From NCBI GenBank assembly GCA_019419625.1, contig DXZO01000067.1, positions 1 through 8,866 of the forward strand: DNA of 8,866 nt. The letters run 5' to 3'. Position 1 is the stretch's first letter, and each line of letters begins with the position of its first letter. This DNA is from Collinsella sp. (GTDB lineage Bacteria > Actinomycetota > Coriobacteriia > Coriobacteriales > Coriobacteriaceae). The position numbers and the translations under genes are program-made. The notes under the pieces are model-generated. The model saw only the letters and a program-made list of their open reading frames with translations. It did no database searches and was not told where the DNA came from. Of this stretch, positions 1-6,085 are shown piece after piece.

Positions 1-66
1 GCAAAGCTCCTCGAGCTCCTCGATTTGCTGTGGCGTGTACTTTTTCCATGCGCAGGGACGCTCCAT
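1..66 (-). CDS. Probable M18-family aminopeptidase, N-terminal 22 codons only
   Basis: Only the start of this gene is inside the window; it runs off the left edge. The minus strand has an AAAGGAG Shine-Dalgarno (75-81) placed 8 nt before an ATG (64-66), and the frame stays open to base 1. The peptide begins MERPCAWKKY and continues with a Glu/Leu-rich helix. From memory, clostridial-type M18 aminopeptidases (zinc metallopeptidases that remove N-terminal residues from peptides in the cytoplasm) begin with a very similar MERxxAW(K)xY motif followed by a charged helix. None of the metal ligands or catalytic residues lie in this fragment, so the family call rests on the N-terminal resemblance alone. 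The gene diverges from polA and the two share a 166-nt intergenic region. Confidence 0.55.
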   Translation of the reverse strand, partial: MERPCAWKKYTPQQIEELEELC

Positions 67-105
67 GACGCAGGCTCCTTTCGGATCGATCGTGCTGGTT
101 GATGT

Positions 106-140
106 ACCGTGAGCCATCGTATCACGCGCGGGCTCACGGT
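106..140. promoter_or_regulatory. Perfect 10-bp inverted repeat over a putative minus-strand extended -10
   Basis: ACCGTGAGCC (106-115) and GGCTCACGGT (131-140) are perfect reverse complements separated by 15 nt. Within the spacer the minus strand reads TGATACGAT (116-124), an extended -10 type element (TGn plus TACGAT, 4 of 6 to the consensus). It would start transcription about 40 nt before the leftward aminopeptidase gene. No convincing -35 is visible. A dyad straddling a -10 is a typical repressor-operator geometry, but it could also form a hairpin in an RNA read from either side. The position is seen; the operator role is inferred. Confidence 0.35.
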
Positions 141-182
141 GGCGGGGGAGCTTGATGTGAGGTGGCCGCGGGGCGGGGAGCG

Positions 183-190
183 TGTAAACT
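183..190 (+). promoter_or_regulatory. Weak candidate -10 for polA
   Basis: TGTAAACT (183-190) lies about 43 nt before the polA start and is the most -10-like string in an otherwise G-rich stretch (TAAACT matches 4 of 6). No -35 box is seen at the normal spacing. The polA ribosome-binding site is GAGG (221-224), 8 nt before the ATG. Treat the promoter as tentative. Confidence 0.22.
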
Positions 191-232
191 GGAGTGAGCA
201 AACCGTGCCCAGCCTAAAGCGAGGTATTCAAT

Positions 233-2977
233 ATGTCTGAAAAGCGCCGCACCTTTGCCGTTATCGACGGCAACTCGCTCATGCATCGCGCCTTCCACGC
301 CGTGCCGCCGACCATGAATGCGCCGGACGGTCGCCCCACCAACGCGATTTTTGGCTTTCTGAACATGTTTCTCAAGATGATCGACGCCTTTAACCCCGAT
401 GGTGTGGTCGTGGCATTTGATAAGGGCAAGCCGCGCGTGCGCATGGAGATGCTGCCGCAGTATAAGGCGCAGCGCCCGCCCATGGACCCCGACCTGCACG
501 CGCAGTTCCCCATGATTAAGGAGCTGCTCGCCGCACTCAACGTGCCGATTTTGCAGTCCGAGGGCTGGGAGGGCGACGATATCCTGGGCACCATGGCGCG
601 CCTGGGTGAGGAAGCCGGCTGCGACATGCTGCTGGTGACCGGCGACCGCGACATGTATCAGCTCGTGACCGAGCACGTCAACGTGGTCTCGACCCGCAAG
701 GGCCTGTCCGACGTGGCGATTATGACGCCCGAGAGCGTGGACGACCTGTATCACGGCATTACGCCGGCGCTCGTGCCCGATTTTTACGGCCTGAAGGGCG
801 ATACGTCGGACAACATTCCCGGCGTGCCGGGCATCGGCCCCAAAAAGGCGAGCGCGCTCATCGCGCAGTACGGCAGCCTGGACGAGGTCATCGCGCATGC
901 CGACGAGGTCAAGGGCAAGATGGGCGAGAACTTGCGTGCTCATATCGACGATGCGCTGCTGAGCCGCAAGGTGGCGACCATCCGCACCGATGCACCCGTT
1001 GAGCTCGATTTTGAGGCGACGTCCTTCCCGGCGTTTTCCGCCTATGAGGTTTCCGCGGCGCTGGGCACGCTTGGTATCACCGCCATGCAGAACCGTTTCT
1101 TGGCGCTGATCGGCGGCGAGGGCGGGGCAGCTGCCAGCACGTTTGAGATTCCCGCCGTTTTGCGCGCAGCCGCCGGCGATGCTGGCGCGCTTGGTGCCGT
1201 TGCGGCTGAGGTCTCCCGCGTGATTGATGCCGGCGAGTGGGTCGCCGCCGTGGTGGACGATGACAAGGAAGAGGGCGCGCTCTTTGGGCTGACGCGCACG
1301 CTGTGGTTGGCGACGTCCAAGGGCCTGTTTGCGCTCGAGGAGGGCGACAGCGGTGCGGCGGCTGAGGTTGAGGGCTTCAACTTCGCCCACGGCGTGATTG
1401 CCGGCGTGCTCGCGCGTCTGTTTATGGAAGGCCGTGTGGCGAGCCCGGATATGAAGGCGCTTCTGCATGAGCTTTCGCCCATCGATTCTTCTGAGCTCGA
1501 GCTCATGGATCCGCTGGCAGTCGATTCCACGCGCATCTTCGATACCGTTGTTGCCGCCTACCTGTTGGATTCCGACCGCTCCGAGTTTGACGAGGTGTAT
1601 CTGGCCGATACGTATCTGCAGATGGCGCTGCCTGCGGCGCGCGGCGCAGAGGGTGCTGGCGAGGACGCTCCTGCGCCCGCCGCTCGCACGGCGGCCTTGA
1701 CGCTGGCGCTGGTTGCACCGCTGCGTGACCGCATGGCCCGCGAGAACGCCGCCAACGTGTTCGATGGGATCGAGATGCCGCTCGTGCCGGTGCTTGCCAA
1801 GATGGAGCGCGCGGGCATGCTCGTGGACCCCGACCGCCTGCACAGTCTGTCCGAGGGCCTGGCGACCCAGATTGCCGATGTCGAGCGCAGCATTCGCGAC
1901 CTGGCCGGCGACGAGACCTTTAACATCGGCAGCCCCATGCAACTCTCGCACGTGCTGTTTGATGTTATGGGACTTCCGACCAAGGGCCTCAAAAAGACCA
2001 AGCGCGGCTACTATTCGACCAACGCCAAGGTGCTGAGCGACCTTGCCCGCGACCACGAGATCGTGCGCCTGATTTTGGACTGGCGTGAGAAGTCCAAGAT
2101 TAAGTCGACCTATCTGGACACGCTGGGCCCGCTGCGCCGTGGTGACGGGCGTGTGCACACCACGTACAACCAGACCATCACCGCGACGGGGCGTTTGTCT
2201 TCGAGCGACCCCAATCTGCAAAACATTCCGACGCGCTCGGAGCTTGGGCGTACCGTCAAGACGGCGTTCTCGGCGGGCGAGGGCAGCGTCTTTTTGGCGG
2301 TGGACTACTCCCAGATCGAGCTGCGCCTGCTCGCGCATCTTTCGGGTGACGAGCACCTGGTGCGCGCCTTCAACGAGGGCGAGGACTTCCATGCCGAGAC
2401 GGCCGCGCGCGTATTTGGCGTGCCGGTGTCCGAGGTGACACCCGACCTGCGTAGCCGCGCCAAGGCCGTGAACTTTGGCATCGTGTACGGCCAGCAGGCC
2501 TATGGACTGTCGCAGTCGCTGCACATCTCGATGGCCGAGGCGCGCGACATGATTGATCGCTACTACGAGGCCTACCCGGGCGTGCGCACGTTCCTCGACA
2601 ATGTGGTGGCGCGAGCCAAGCAGACGGGCTACGCCGAGACCATGTACGGCCGCCGCCGTCATATCCCGGAGCTCAAGGCCAAAAACCCGCAGCTCCGCGG
2701 CTTTGGCGAGCGTACGGCGATGAACCATCCCATGCAGGGTACCGCCGCCGACATCATCAAGATCGCGATGGCCCGCGTGAGCCGCCGTTTGGAAGAAGAA
2801 GGCTTTGCCGCCCACATGATCTTGCAAGTGCACGACGAACTGGACTTTGAGTGCCCCATCGACGAAGTGGAACGCCTGACCGCCATGGTCCAAGACGTCA
2901 TGGAGCACGTGGTCGAGCTCCGCGTACCGTTAATCGCCGAAGCCAGCACCGGCATAACCTGGGCCGACGCCAAGTAA
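233..2977 (+). CDS. polA: DNA polymerase I (5' nuclease + degenerate exonuclease + polymerase)
   Basis: This 914-residue protein is normal length for a three-domain family A polymerase. It fills repair gaps and removes RNA primers from Okazaki fragments. The 5' nuclease domain (about 1-290) keeps its acidic metal ligands: D12 in VIDGNS, D63 in AFDKGK, D115/D116 in EGDD, D138/D140 in TGDRD and D190/D193 in GDTSDN, followed by the helix-hairpin-helix PGVPGIGPKKA. The polymerase domain has motif A (D691 in DYSQIELR), the O-helix R740-x3-K744-x3-F748-x3-Y752 and motif C (H867-D868-E869). The middle domain (about 320-480) seems to lack a working 3'-5' exonuclease site, as in Bacillus-type enzymes: the first motif reads VVDDDKEE and the second has Lys/Leu where Asp is expected. 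An Ala/Pro/Gly-rich linker precedes the polymerase half. The ATG at 233 is chosen for its GAGG site and because MSEKRRTFAVIDGN fits the family N-terminus. The gene appears monocistronic, with a terminator 33 nt downstream. Confidence 0.97.
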   Translation: MSEKRRTFAVIDGNSLMHRAFHAVPPTMNAPDGRPTNAIFGFLNMFLKMIDAFNPDGVVVAFDKGKPRVRMEMLPQYKAQRPPMDPDLHAQFPMIKELLAALNVPILQSEGWEGDDILGTMARLGEEAGCDMLLVTGDRDMYQLVTEHVNVVSTRKGLSDVAIMTPESVDDLYHGITPALVPDFYGLKGDTSDNIPGVPGIGPKKASALIAQYGSLDEVIAHADEVKGKMGENLRAHIDDALLSRKVATIRTDAPVELDFEATSFPAFSAYEVSAALGTLGITAMQNRFLALIGGEGGAAASTFEIPAVLRAAAGDAGALGAVAAEVSRVIDAGEWVAAVVDDDKEEGALFGLTRTLWLATSKGLFALEEGDSGAAAEVEGFNFAHGVIAGVLARLFMEGRVASPDMKALLHELSPIDSSELELMDPLAVDSTRIFDTVVAAYLLDSDRSEFDEVYLADTYLQMALPAARGAEGAGEDAPAPAARTAALTLALVAPLRDRMARENAANVFDGIEMPLVPVLAKMERAGMLVDPDRLHSLSEGLATQIADVERSIRDLAGDETFNIGSPMQLSHVLFDVMGLPTKGLKKTKRGYYSTNAKVLSDLARDHEIVRLILDWREKSKIKSTYLDTLGPLRRGDGRVHTTYNQTITATGRLSSSDPNLQNIPTRSELGRTVKTAFSAGEGSVFLAVDYSQIELRLLAHLSGDEHLVRAFNEGEDFHAETAARVFGVPVSEVTPDLRSRAKAVNFGIVYGQQAYGLSQSLHISMAEARDMIDRYYEAYPGVRTFLDNVVARAKQTGYAETMYGRRRHIPELKAKNPQLRGFGERTAMNHPMQGTAADIIKIAMARVSRRLEEEGFAAHMILQVHDELDFECPIDEVERLTAMVQDVMEHVVELRVPLIAEASTGITWADAK

Positions 2978-3010
2978 AGCCGCCCTCACAACACCAAAGT
3001 AACCAAAACA

Positions 3011-3044
3011 GAAGGACGCCCCTTATCAACAAGGAGCGTCCTTC
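3011..3044. terminator. Hairpin terminator between polA and the convergent HAD gene
   Basis: GAAGGACGC (3011-3019) pairs perfectly with GCGTCCTTC (3036-3044). Inside, CCTT (3021-3024) pairs with AAGG (3031-3034) around an ATCAAC loop, after one C/A mismatch. On the plus strand the trailing sequence is only weakly U-rich. On the minus strand the hairpin is followed by TGTTTTGG, a better tail. It most likely works for polA and, at least in part, for the leftward HAD transcript. Confidence 0.7.
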
Positions 3045-3111
3045 ATTCCAAAATGTCAGCCAAGTATCTAGACACCCAAGACACCATCTAGGCGGCAAGC
3101 AAATTAACGTA

Positions 3112-3237
3112 GCCATGCCCGGGGCCGGCCGTTTGATTTTTGTAGATTCCGCACGAGCCGAAGAACACTTAATGTGTTCTTCGAGCGAGCCCAGGACCTG
3201 ACCGAGCAAAAATCAAACGGCCGGCCCCGGGCATGGC
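3112..3237. repeat. 126-bp nested perfect palindrome (31-bp arms around a 10-bp hairpin)
   Basis: The arm at 3112-3142 (GCCATGCCCGGGG... to ...TTTGATTTTTG) is an exact reverse complement of 3207-3237, 31 of 31 bases. The 64-bp centre holds a second perfect inverted repeat, CGAAGAACAC (3159-3168) and GTGTTCTTCG (3174-3183), around TTAAT. Each arm is GC-rich outside and T-rich inside. The element ends 7 bp from the stop of the HAD gene. The immediate flanks show no target-site duplication and no ORF inside is credible. It could be a dispersed intergenic repeat (REP- or MITE-like), a large processed RNA hairpin or an elaborate terminator. I cannot choose among these from one copy. Confidence 0.8.
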
Positions 3238-3244
3238 GGCGAGT

Positions 3245-4072
3245 TTAGTGAGCCGCCAAGATGGCGTCGATGAGCGTCAGTACGCCCCCGTCGTTGTTGC
3301 TCGGAATGCGCCATTTGGCATGCGCGTTCATGTGCTCCTCGGCATTGTCCACGATAAAGCTATGCCCGACGCGCTCCAGCATGGGGATGTCGTTGTACGT
3401 ATCGCCCACGGCGGCGGCATCAGCGATATCAATGCCCAGCTGCTCGCACAGGTGCGCGACGCCCGACCCCTTGTCGACGCCCAGGTTCATAAAGTCTATC
3501 CACTCGCGCCCGGCGTTGGTGACGTAGAGCTTGTCCGAGAACTCGGGGCTGTAGTTCTCGCGAAACGCGGGCTCGGCATCGTAGGCGGGGAAGAAGATCG
3601 AAATCTTGTTGGACTCGATATCAAGGCCCTCAAAGCTATCGACGTAGTTGATCGTGTTGTAGTACACGCTGATCTCGTCGTGGTACTGATGGTCGCGGGC
3701 GAGCACATAGAACTCGTCGTAGCAGCACAAGACGGGAACGGCACGCGGGTCCTCCGAGGCACGGGCGAGCACCTGCTGATACAGCGCCACATCGATGTTG
3801 CTCTTATAGATATAGCTGCCGCGATAGATGACGCAGGCTCCGTTGTCGGGACAAAAAGCAAGTCGGTTCTTAATGCTCTCGAACATTTCCTCGAGTTTGG
3901 GGGCGGGGCGTCCGCTGGCGGGGCAGAATACAATGCCTGCGTCGGCGAGCTTGTCCAGGCGCTCATCAAGACCCTGCGGCAACACGCGCTTGTCGGTGAG
4001 CAGCGTCTTGTCCATGTCGACGGCGAGAATCTTAATGCTTCCGATATTGGTGTCCGATTCGTAAGTTTGCAT
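3245..4072 (-). CDS. Cof-type HAD-superfamily IIB hydrolase
   Basis: This 275-residue cytoplasmic protein has all four haloacid dehalogenase motifs. Motif I is VDMDKT (nucleophile D19, acid/base D21), motif II is PASGR (S53), motif III is K201 in GVDKGSGV and motif IV is GDTYND (D224, N227, D228). The stretch between motifs II and III (about 85-190) is the C2-type cap expected of the Cof/IIB subfamily, which usually dephosphorylates sugar phosphates or other small phosphometabolites using Mg2+. The substrate cannot be read from sequence. The length is typical. The start has a GAAAGG site (4082-4087) 9 nt upstream. The gene diverges from the argG leader and converges on polA; nothing in the context ties it to arginine metabolism. 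Confidence 0.9.
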   Translation of the reverse strand: MQTYESDTNIGSIKILAVDMDKTLLTDKRVLPQGLDERLDKLADAGIVFCPASGRPAPKLEEMFESIKNRLAFCPDNGACVIYRGSYIYKSNIDVALYQQVLARASEDPRAVPVLCCYDEFYVLARDHQYHDEISVYYNTINYVDSFEGLDIESNKISIFFPAYDAEPAFRENYSPEFSDKLYVTNAGREWIDFMNLGVDKGSGVAHLCEQLGIDIADAAAVGDTYNDIPMLERVGHSFIVDNAEEHMNAHAKWRIPSNNDGGVLTLIDAILAAH

Positions 4073-4130
4073 AAAAGCGCGCCTTTCGTTTCGAAATTGT
4101 TTCAGACGTTATAACCATCAACCAGTAACT

Positions 4131-4160
4131 GAGCGTATTGTCGCAGGAACGGAGCGTATT
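4131..4160. promoter_or_regulatory. Direct repeat GAGCGTATT, 21-bp period, in the HAD/argG divergent region
   Basis: GAGCGTATT occurs at 4131-4139 and again at 4152-4160. The start-to-start distance is 21 bp, two turns of B-DNA, so both copies face the same side of the helix. The pair lies about 60 bp before the HAD start codon (minus) and about 55-85 bp upstream of the putative argG leader promoter. This geometry suits a dimeric or tandemly bound regulator. No known operator (such as the ArgR box) matches it. The function is inferred. Confidence 0.3.
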
Positions 4161-4215
4161 TGCACCACGCTTCACAAAGTAATGAAAAAACTTTTCAGAA
4201 ATTTGAATTTGTCGC

Positions 4216-4243
4216 TTGTGCTGCGGGCACTTTAGCGTAATAT
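4216..4243 (+). promoter_or_regulatory. Putative promoter of the argG leader transcript
   Basis: TAATAT (4238-4243) is the best -10 in an AT-rich island, with TTGTGC (4216-4221) at a 16-nt spacing as a poor -35. A/T-rich tracts upstream (4183-4210) could act as an UP element. GTCGCT (4211-4216) and AGCGAC (4244-4249) form an inverted repeat that brackets the core promoter, a possible operator. The predicted transcript start is near 4250, about 375 nt before argG, leaving a very long leader. Confidence 0.45.
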
Positions 4244-4346
4244 AGCGACCATCGAAAACGGAGACGGAAATACAACCGCTTACCGAAGAAAAGGTACCGT
4301 TTACGATATTAGAATTGCGCCCGGCGATAGGTGAAAGGAGAGGCAG

Positions 4347-4421
4347 ATGCAGTTCGTAAAGATCATCACTACTGCAGACAATGCCATCCGACGCCAGCGC
4401 GCAATTTCCCGACGACGATAA
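4347..4421 (+). CDS. Arginine-rich leader peptide upstream of argG (24 aa)
   Basis: The ORF begins MQFVKII and ends RRQRAISRRR. It has a strong GAAAGGAGAGG ribosome site directly before the ATG (4347-4349) and stops at TAA (4419-4421). Six of the last ten codons encode Arg: CGA, CGC, CGC, then CGA-CGA-CGA immediately before the stop. All 12 arginines of argG use CGC or CGT, so CGA looks like a deliberately slow codon here. The peptide is too short to have an enzymatic role and has no recognised domain. Its value is probably the act of translation: the Arg codons lie inside alternative RNA pairings that lead to a terminator before argG. It is comparable in design to the trp, his and ilv leader peptides, but for arginine. 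It could still be a chance ORF, although the ribosome site, codon placement and terminator together argue against that. Confidence 0.65.
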   Translation: MQFVKIITTADNAIRRQRAISRRR

Positions 4422-4485
4422 CAATCGTCTCTGTCCGTATGGGGCGAATTGCCTCAACAGAGTCATTTTGAGGTCGTTGGGTTTT

Positions 4486-4531
4486 AGCACGACATTGCTG
4501 CATGTTTCTAGGGCATGTTGTGCTGCTTTTT
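4486..4531 (+). terminator. Intrinsic terminator in the argG leader (attenuator terminator)
   Basis: AGCACGACAT (4486-4495) pairs with ATGTTGTGCT (4515-4524), 10 bp with one G-U, and is followed by GC and a TTTTT run (4527-4531), then GCTATTT. The loop of 19 nt is long. The terminator lies 65 nt after the leader-ORF stop and 95 nt before argG, where a full terminator makes sense only if read-through is controlled. A 5-nt upstream segment (4473-4477) can invade its 5' arm. Confidence 0.6.
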
Positions 4532-4625
4532 GCTATTTAACCTGATATTGCACGGTTTTTGACCTCGAAATGACTTGCAACTGACCGATGTTCTAACTAG
4601 CTACCAAGGGCGAAAGGAAACAGCC

Positions 4626-5852
4626 ATGAGCAAGGAAAAAGTCGTTCTCGCATATTCCGGTGGTCTTGATACATCCGTATGTGTCAAGTGGCTCCAGGAC
4701 GAGAAGAATCTCGATGTTGTTTGTGTCTGCGGCAACGTGGGCCAGGAGGAGACCGGTCTGGACGCCAAGAAGCAGAAGGCCCTCGACCTGGGCGTTCTGG
4801 ATTGCCAGGTGCTCGATCTGCGCGACGAGTTCTCCGATGAGTTCCTGACTAAGGCTATCGCCGCAAACTCTATGTACGAGAACAAGTATCCGCTGCTCTC
4901 CGCCCTGTCCCGCCCGTTGCTCGCCAAGAAGCTTGTCGAGGTCGCTCACGAGTTTGGCGCGACCTACGTCGCTCACGGCTGCACCGGCAAGGGTAACGAC
5001 CAGGTTCGTTTTGAGGCTGCCGTCAAGGCCCTCGACCCCGAGCTCAAGGTTATCGCCCCGGTTCGCGAGTGGGACCTGAAGTGCCGTCCCGACGAGGTCG
5101 CCTACGCACATGCCCACAACGTGCCGGTTCCCGAGGGTGCCAACGACAACCCCTATTCCATCGACGACAACCTGTGGGGTCGTGCCATTGAGTGCGGCCA
5201 CTTGGAGGATCCCTGGAACGAGCCGCTCGACGACGCCTGGGTTATGACCAAGAATCCCGAGGACACGCCCGACACCCCGACGTATACCGAGATTGAGTTT
5301 GAGGCCGGCAAGCCCGTCGCCGTCGACGGCAAGAAGATGAAGCTCTCCGAGATCATCATCGCACTCAACAAGATCTCGGGCGACAACGGCTTTGGCCGTC
5401 TCGACCTGGTCGAGGACCGTCTGGTGGGCCTTAAGAGCCGCGAGTGCTATGAGGTTCCCGGCGCCCTGACGCTCATCACCGCCCACAAGGCACTCGAGGA
5501 TATCTGCGTCGAGGGCGACCTGCTCAAGACCAAGATTAAGCTCGAGCAGGATTGGGCCACTGCCGTGTACAACGGCCAGTGGTACAGCCCGCTCAAGAAC
5601 GCGCTCGACGCCTTTATGGCCGACACCCAGAAGTTCGTGACCGGCACCGTCCGTCTGAAGTTCTTTAAGGGCAACTGCCATGTCGTCGGCCGCAAGAGCC
5701 CGTTTAGCCTGTATGACTACGGTCTGGCTACCTACGACCGCGACACTACGTTTGACGAGAAGGCCAGCGCCGGCTTTATCGAGATCGATACGCTGTCGCT
5801 CAAGACGTGGGCCAAGGTCCAGGGCCCCAGCTCTGCTGCCGCCCAGGCCTAG
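4626..5852 (+). CDS. argG: Argininosuccinate synthase
   Basis: This 408-residue enzyme joins citrulline and aspartate with ATP to form argininosuccinate, AMP and pyrophosphate, the penultimate step of arginine synthesis in the cytoplasm. The N-terminus carries the N-type ATP pyrophosphatase loop AYSGGLDTSV (S11-S17). The substrate-binding motif HGCTGKGNDQVRFE starts at H117, and the family signatures CYEVPG and YNGQWYSPL occur in the C-terminal half. The length matches the family (about 400). The frame is open upstream to a TTG at 4575, but the ATG at 4626 has an AAAGGA site 7 nt before it and gives the standard MSKEKVVLAYSGG start. It lies downstream of a candidate arginine-responsive attenuator and upstream of argH, but several hairpins and a small ORF separate the two genes, so they may not be a simple operon. 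Confidence 0.97.
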   Translation: MSKEKVVLAYSGGLDTSVCVKWLQDEKNLDVVCVCGNVGQEETGLDAKKQKALDLGVLDCQVLDLRDEFSDEFLTKAIAANSMYENKYPLLSALSRPLLAKKLVEVAHEFGATYVAHGCTGKGNDQVRFEAAVKALDPELKVIAPVREWDLKCRPDEVAYAHAHNVPVPEGANDNPYSIDDNLWGRAIECGHLEDPWNEPLDDAWVMTKNPEDTPDTPTYTEIEFEAGKPVAVDGKKMKLSEIIIALNKISGDNGFGRLDLVEDRLVGLKSRECYEVPGALTLITAHKALEDICVEGDLLKTKIKLEQDWATAVYNGQWYSPLKNALDAFMADTQKFVTGTVRLKFFKGNCHVVGRKSPFSLYDYGLATYDRDTTFDEKASAGFIEIDTLSLKTWAKVQGPSSAAAQA

Positions 5853-5874
5853 TGCCTCCTTCCTTTGGTATCCG

Positions 5875-5998
5875 CGCGGCCCATCCGCGTGATACATAAC
5901 GGGCGCATGGGGTCCCTGCCTTTCGTTATGCTTGCTGACACTTCTTAACATCGGTGGCCCCTACGTTCCGCCCGCATATATGATGCCGCGTCTGCGGC
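5875..5998 (+). other. Hairpin-rich stretch after argG
   Basis: The gap between argG and the small ORF has three hairpins ahead of the strong one at 6006. CGCGG/CCGCG lies at 5875-5879/5885-5889. CATAACG/CGTTATG lies at 5895-5901/5924-5930, with GGC/GCC inside. GCCGC/GCGGC lies at 5985-5989/5994-5998. None has a U-tract. TATGAT (5979-5984) is a good -10 hexamer, but there is no -35 at a usable distance. These structures may protect the argG 3' end or belong to an argH leader. Confidence 0.35.
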
Positions 5999-6005
5999 TG
6001 AGTCC

Positions 6006-6035
6006 GAGCCCCGCCGGGGTTGTCCGGCGGGGCTC
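6006..6035 (+). terminator. Strong 12-bp hairpin downstream of argG
   Basis: GAGCCCCGCCGG (6006-6017) pairs perfectly with CCGGCGGGGCTC (6024-6035) around a GGTTGT loop. The trailing sequence CTCCTATCAATTT has only scattered T residues, so it may terminate argG incompletely or act as an mRNA-stabilising or processing hairpin between argG and argH. It is GC-rich and very stable. Confidence 0.6.
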
Positions 6036-6046
6036 CTCCTATCAAT

Positions 6047-6072
6047 TTGACGGCCCTGCGCCTATATATATG
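6047..6072 (+). promoter_or_regulatory. Weak candidate promoter before the small ORF and argH
   Basis: TTGACG (6047-6052, 5 of 6 to the -35 consensus) is followed by an alternating TATATATAT tract (6063-6071). The spacing is short (10-14 nt instead of 16-18), and a start just downstream would cut into the GGGGAG ribosome site (6072-6077) of the small ORF. It may be a promoter serving argH with a long leader, or the AT tract may simply keep the ribosome site unpaired. Confidence 0.25.
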
Positions 6073-6085
6073 GGGAGTATCCATT

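Larger units (their letters stand above)
4251..4531 (+). promoter_or_regulatory. argG leader RNA: candidate arginine attenuator
   Basis: This leader can form several mutually exclusive structures around a short Arg-rich ORF. At its 5' end, 4251-4261 pairs with 4297-4307 (10 of 11 positions). AATTGCGC (4313-4320), upstream of the leader-ORF ribosome site, pairs perfectly with GCGCAATT (4399-4406) in the Arg-codon region; that segment can alternatively pair with AATTGC (4447-4452). CCCGACGAC (4408-4416, the tandem Arg codons) pairs with GTCGTTGGG (4473-4481), 9 bp with one G-U. GTCGT (4473-4477) can instead pair with ACGAC (4489-4493) in the 5' arm of the downstream terminator. Smaller options are GACGAT/ATCGTC (4414-4419/4424-4429), CTCTGT/ACAGAG (4429-4434/4457-4462) and CCTCAA/TTGAGG (4452-4457/4468-4473). 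Expected logic: ribosomes stalled on Arg codons free 4473-4481 to act as antiterminator. The pairings are seen; the mechanism is inferred. No T-box signature is present. Confidence 0.6.

Noticed and set aside
134..2908. 924-codon open frame antisense to polA
   Set aside because: It is a GC-rich codon-bias shadow: low-complexity His/Arg/Gly/Ala-rich translation, no motifs, and the opposite strand encodes an unmistakable polA.
2851..3209. ORFs on both strands across the polA 3' end and the nested palindrome
   Set aside because: They overlap polA in other frames and read through inverted repeats; no coding character.
3107..3242. Transposon insertion flanked by a target-site duplication
   Set aside because: The bases directly outside the 31-bp arms do not match (ACGTA versus GGCGA), and no transposase is present.
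3233..4114. 293-codon plus-strand frame over the HAD gene
   Set aside because: The minus strand carries all four HAD motifs; the plus frame is a shadow.
4190..4212. ArgR operator (ARG box) in the A/T-rich stretch
   Set aside because: The local palindrome reads TTCA-n6-TGAA, the reverse arrangement of the ARG box core TGAAT-n4-ATTCA.
4575..4625. TTG start extending argG by 17 codons
   Set aside because: No ribosome site, atypical extension; the ATG at 4626 has AAAGGA and matches family N-termini.
4250..4625. T-box riboswitch in the argG leader
   Set aside because: No T-box sequence (TGGnACCGCG-like) is present; the GGTACCG at 4293-4299 lacks the context.
4593..5951. 452-codon open frame antisense to argG
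   Set aside because: Shadow frame over argG with no recognisable domains.
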